Shown: positions 61,842-64,000 of the stretch, one piece after another
Position numbering within the stretch: position 1 is the first letter of the stretch
Layout: every line of letters begins with the position of its first letter
Assembly: GCF_002090115.1 (NCBI RefSeq)
Contig: NZ_BBRK01000004.1
Coordinates: forward strand, 434,001 to 498,000
Reading direction: 5' to 3'
Origin: Demequina sp. NBRC 110054
GTDB taxonomy: Bacteria > Actinomycetota > Actinomycetes > Actinomycetales > Demequinaceae
Length of the DNA: 64,000 nt
Notes under the pieces: model-generated
Told to the model about the DNA's origin: nothing
Databases searched by the model: none
The model's input: only the letters and a program-made list of their open reading frames with translations
Program-made: the position numbers and the translations under genes

Positions 61842-62960
61842 TCAGGCCTCGTAGAGCGTGAGCGCGGCCGCGAGCGCGACCGGTGCGTCGAAGTCCCGCA
61901 CCCGCTCCTGCTGGGCGGCGTGCAGCTCCTTCCGGCGCGCAGGATCGCGCACGAGCCCGGCGAGCACCGTGGCGAATCCCTCGGCGTCGCGCGCATCGAC
62001 GAGCACCGCATCGTCCTGGAGCACGAAGCGATAGCCGGGGTTGTCTCCCCCGACCACGACGCCCGCGCCCGCGGCCATCGCCTCGATGAGCACGATCCCG
62101 AAGCTCTCCCCTCCGGTCGCGGGGAAGCATGCGAGGTCGGCGTCCGCGTAGAACTGCGCCTTGTCCTCCTCGGCGACGAATCCCTCCAGGGAGACGGTGG
62201 CGGCGAGGCCGCGCTCGGCAACGAGCGTGCGGACGGGCTCGAGCAGCGGACCTTTGCCGCCCATGCGGACCCGGATGCGCGCGCGCACGTCCTCGGGCAG
62301 CGCGGCGACGGCCTCGACCAGCTCGGGCGCGCCCTTGCGGTCCACGAAACGTCCCAGGAAGGACAGCGTGAGCGGACGATCCGTGGCAGCGGGACGATGC
62401 GTCCGCACCTGGGCGCGGAACGCGTCGACATCGACCAGGTTGGGGGTGAGCGCGCAGTCGATCCCGAAGGTCGCGCGCGCGAACTCCGCTGCGGGCTGGG
62501 ACACGGCCGAGAACGCGTCGAACATCCTCAGGTTGGAGCTCAGCACGCGGCCGAGCGCGGCGGTCCCGATCTCGCTCACGCGCCCGTCGGGGAGGATGTG
62601 GAAGGTCCCGACGATGCGGACGTCGCCTCCCAGCACGCGCCTGGCCTCGCGCACGACGCGGCCCGCGAAGAACGGCGAGTGGGGCATCTGGACGTGGATC
62701 ACGTCGGGACGCGTCGCGAGCAGCCAGTCGCGCAGGCGTCGCCGTGAGGCGGGCCGCGGGGTCCTGAGACCGTTGCCGTTGAAGGTGACCGCGATGTTGC
62801 CGGTGAGCGACACCGACGGAAGGTCGTCGCGCACGTCGCCCGAGCACGCGTAGACGACCTCGTGCCCGGCGTCCGCGAGCGCCGCGCCGAGCGTCGTCAC
62901 GTACTGCTGGACGCCGTCGGGCCTGGAGAGGGAGTCATCCAGGACGAACGCGATCTTCAC
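61842..62960 (-). CDS. GT4-family glycosyltransferase (PimB-like)
   Basis: A 372-residue GT-B enzyme. The N-terminal domain starts IAFVLDDSLSRPDGVQQYV; the C-terminal domain has LSFLGRFVDRKGAPELVEAV and the EX7E motif in GGESFGIVLIEAMAAG. Members of this subfamily mannosylate phosphatidylinositol or build other envelope glycolipids; the exact acceptor is unknown. The GTG start is 6 bases after TAGGCT, so it is leaderless. Confidence 0.87.
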   Translation of the reverse strand: MKIAFVLDDSLSRPDGVQQYVTTLGAALADAGHEVVYACSGDVRDDLPSVSLTGNIAVTFNGNGLRTPRPASRRRLRDWLLATRPDVIHVQMPHSPFFAGRVVREARRVLGGDVRIVGTFHILPDGRVSEIGTAALGRVLSSNLRMFDAFSAVSQPAAEFARATFGIDCALTPNLVDVDAFRAQVRTHRPAATDRPLTLSFLGRFVDRKGAPELVEAVAALPEDVRARIRVRMGGKGPLLEPVRTLVAERGLAATVSLEGFVAEEDKAQFYADADLACFPATGGESFGIVLIEAMAAGAGVVVGGDNPGYRFVLQDDAVLVDARDAEGFATVLAGLVRDPARRKELHAAQQERVRDFDAPVALAAALTLYEA

Positions 62961-62966
62961 GCGACG

Positions 62967-62972
62967 AGCCTA
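62967..62972 (-). promoter_or_regulatory. Leaderless promoter of the GT4 gene
   Basis: TAGGCT on the minus strand, 6 nt before the GTG. Confidence 0.6.
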
Positions 62973-62993
62973 GCGGCGCGGCCGGTGCGGGGC

Positions 62994-63018
62994 GCCCGAC
63001 GTCGGCCCGGAGTCGGGC
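62994..63018 (-). terminator. Terminator after ccsB
   Basis: GCCCGAC (62994-63000) pairs with GTCGGGC (63012-63018) around an 11-nt loop, 18 bases past the ccsB stop. Confidence 0.6.
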
Positions 63019-63035
63019 GGTGAGGCCCAGGCGAC

Positions 63036-64000
63036 TCAGGCGTACGAGTGGAGCCCCTGGAAGAAGAGGTTGACCACGGTGAAGTTCATGAGCAGCGCGA
63101 CGAAGCCGACGAGCGACAGCCAGGCGCTGCGCTTGCCCATCCACCCCTGCGTCGTCCTGGCGTGCAGGTACGCGGCGTACAGCACCCAGATGACGAAGGA
63201 CCAGACCTCCTTGGGGTCCCAGCCCCAGTAGCGGCCCCACGCATGCTCGGCCCACACGGCGCCGGTCATCACGGTGAAGGTCCACAGGACGAAGCCCACG
63301 GCGTTGAGCCGGAACGCGAGCGCCTCGAGCTTCTGTGCGCTCGGCACCGCCTCGAGCCAGCGGAACCGTCCGGCCGCCTTGCCGTACTGGATGAGCTGCA
63401 GCACGGTCGCGACCGCGGCCACGGTGAAGACGCCCGTCGCGATGATCGCGATCGAGACGTGGATGACGATCCAGAAGCTCTGCAGAGCGGGCCGCAGACC
63501 CGTCGACGCGGCGTAGAGCTGGGTGAGCCCCAGTCCGAGCACGAAGGTCGCGAAGCCGGTCACGCCGGTGCCGAGGTAGGCGGCGTCGCGCCGCGACTGG
63601 ACGATCGCGAACACGAGGACCGCGACGAACGAGCCCGTGATCGTGTACTCGTACATGTTCGACCACGGCACGTGCCCAGCCTCGATGCCCCGGGCGACGA
63701 GGCCGACGGCGTGGAGGATCAGGCCGAGGTACATCGCGGTGCGCGCGGTGCCGAGCGCGCGGTTCGCGGCGGACCGCGGCGGCGCGGAGTCCTCGCCGTC
63801 ATCGACCACGAACGAGGTGGCGCCCGCCGCCATGGCGGCGACCGCCGCATCGTCCCTGCTGCGCGAGTCATCCGCCTCGTCCGCGTGGGACGACGCGGCG
63901 GCGTCCTCGGCGCTCGTCGACGCACCGGCGGAGACGGCGACGCGCTCCTGCGCGGGCGCCTCGGCGCCGGCGCGCTCCTGCGCGCGCTCGTCGGCGACCC
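63036..64000 (-). CDS. ccsB: Cytochrome c biogenesis protein CcsB, 5' end beyond the window
   Basis: The frame is open to the right edge, so only the C-terminal 321 residues or so are seen. A hydrophilic Ala/Glu/Arg-rich linker (first 75 residues) contains one 9-mer word (63847). About seven membrane helices follow, with the heme-handling WWD-type motif WGRYWGWDPKEVWSF and the conserved VPWSNMYEYTI. CcsB with CcsA/ResB delivers heme to exported c-type cytochromes. The N-terminal helices lie outside the window. Confidence 0.93.
   Translation of the reverse strand, partial: VADERAQERAGAEAPAQERVAVSAGASTSAEDAAASSHADEADDSRSRDDAAVAAMAAGATSFVVDDGEDSAPPRSAANRALGTARTAMYLGLILHAVGLVARGIEAGHVPWSNMYEYTITGSFVAVLVFAIVQSRRDAAYLGTGVTGFATFVLGLGLTQLYAASTGLRPALQSFWIVIHVSIAIIATGVFTVAAVATVLQLIQYGKAAGRFRWLEAVPSAQKLEALAFRLNAVGFVLWTFTVMTGAVWAEHAWGRYWGWDPKEVWSFVIWVLYAAYLHARTTQGWMGKRSAWLSLVGFVALLMNFTVVNLFFQGLHSYA

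Larger units (their letters stand above)
3862..63855. repeat. Dispersed 9-mer GGACGATGC / GCATCGTCC, 41 copies
   Basis: Exact copies start at: GGACGATGC on plus, 3862, 5768, 5820, 7532, 8516, 16764, 20146, 23647, 23683, 25871, 36003, 44772, 49114, 53909, 57762, 58919, 62392; reverse complement, 6990, 8361, 12091, 20294, 22556, 22574, 23713, 25184, 25527, 25606, 33809, 33827, 44450, 44503, 47498, 47801, 50149, 50659, 50989, 54401, 59656, 59716, 62008, 63847. The next base is usually G (GGACGATGCG). Copies tend to cluster in pairs, fall in Ala/Asp-rich linkers, tails and intergenic gaps, and are rare in the nuo core (none from 25880 to 33800). Many near matches (one base off) also occur. Counted by eye. 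Confidence 0.85.

Noticed and set aside
3862-63855. The 9-mer as a Chi, KOPS or AIMS-like polar motif
   Set aside because: Both orientations are common (17 and 24) over 64 kb, whereas those motifs are strongly strand-biased.

Overview
The window is very GC-rich (about 70%) with dense, often overlapping genes on both strands. Its gene content is that of a Gram-positive actinobacterium of the order Micrococcales: an actinobacterial-type complex I with a MenJ-like isoprenoid reductase, FprA, DUF4229, a 13E12-type HNH protein, two ECF sigma factors, and menaquinone genes spread over several short units. A complete set of naphthoquinone ring genes is present but no methyltransferase (menG) lies beside them. 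With the sugar-polymer genes this suggests Demequina or a near relative; that is inference.

Layout. 1-8.5 kb: the start of a secreted Ig/FnIII repeat protein, a small membrane protein, an SDR dehydrogenase with a clear operator, HtpX protease, FprA, and a DUF4125 / TPR-DUF4037 gene pair. 8.6-12.7 kb: a phospholipase-D-like protein, then a sulfur assimilation unit (ferredoxin-sulfite reductase and APS reductase) preceded by a 22-residue Cys-rich leader ORF. 12.7-22.5 kb: two paralogous exopolysaccharide units, each with a processive GT2 synthase and a short HlyD-like adaptor. The first also carries a GH81 endo-beta-1,3-glucanase lipoprotein, and each unit has a CRP/GlxR-like site upstream. 22.5-26 kb: RarD-like transporter and an ECF sigma factor with a co-translated membrane protein. 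25.9-44.1 kb (minus strand): menJ, nuoA-N and a polyprenyl diphosphate synthase. 44.1-59 kb: menF, menD, menC, menB, menE and menA interleaved with an HNH protein, a GH13 enzyme, a second sigma/membrane-protein pair and a DUF3048 lipoprotein. 59-64 kb: DUF2202 protein, a MazF-type toxin-antitoxin pair, small membrane proteins, a GT4 glycosyltransferase and the 3' part of ccsB.

Two features run across the window. First, the 9-mer GGACGATGC / GCATCGTCC occurs 41 times by eye in both orientations, about one being expected by chance. It sits in Ala-rich linkers, disordered tails and intergenic gaps, and twice contributes to a terminator stem, as DNA uptake sequences do in Neisseria. Second, many genes begin 6-7 nt after a TANNNT hexamer without a ribosome-binding site, which indicates leaderless transcription, especially of the quinone genes.

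Functionally the window joins the respiratory chain entry point (complex I) to synthesis and side-chain tailoring of its quinone, next to a probable beta-glucan secretion locus and a cysteine-controlled sulfite/APS reduction operon.
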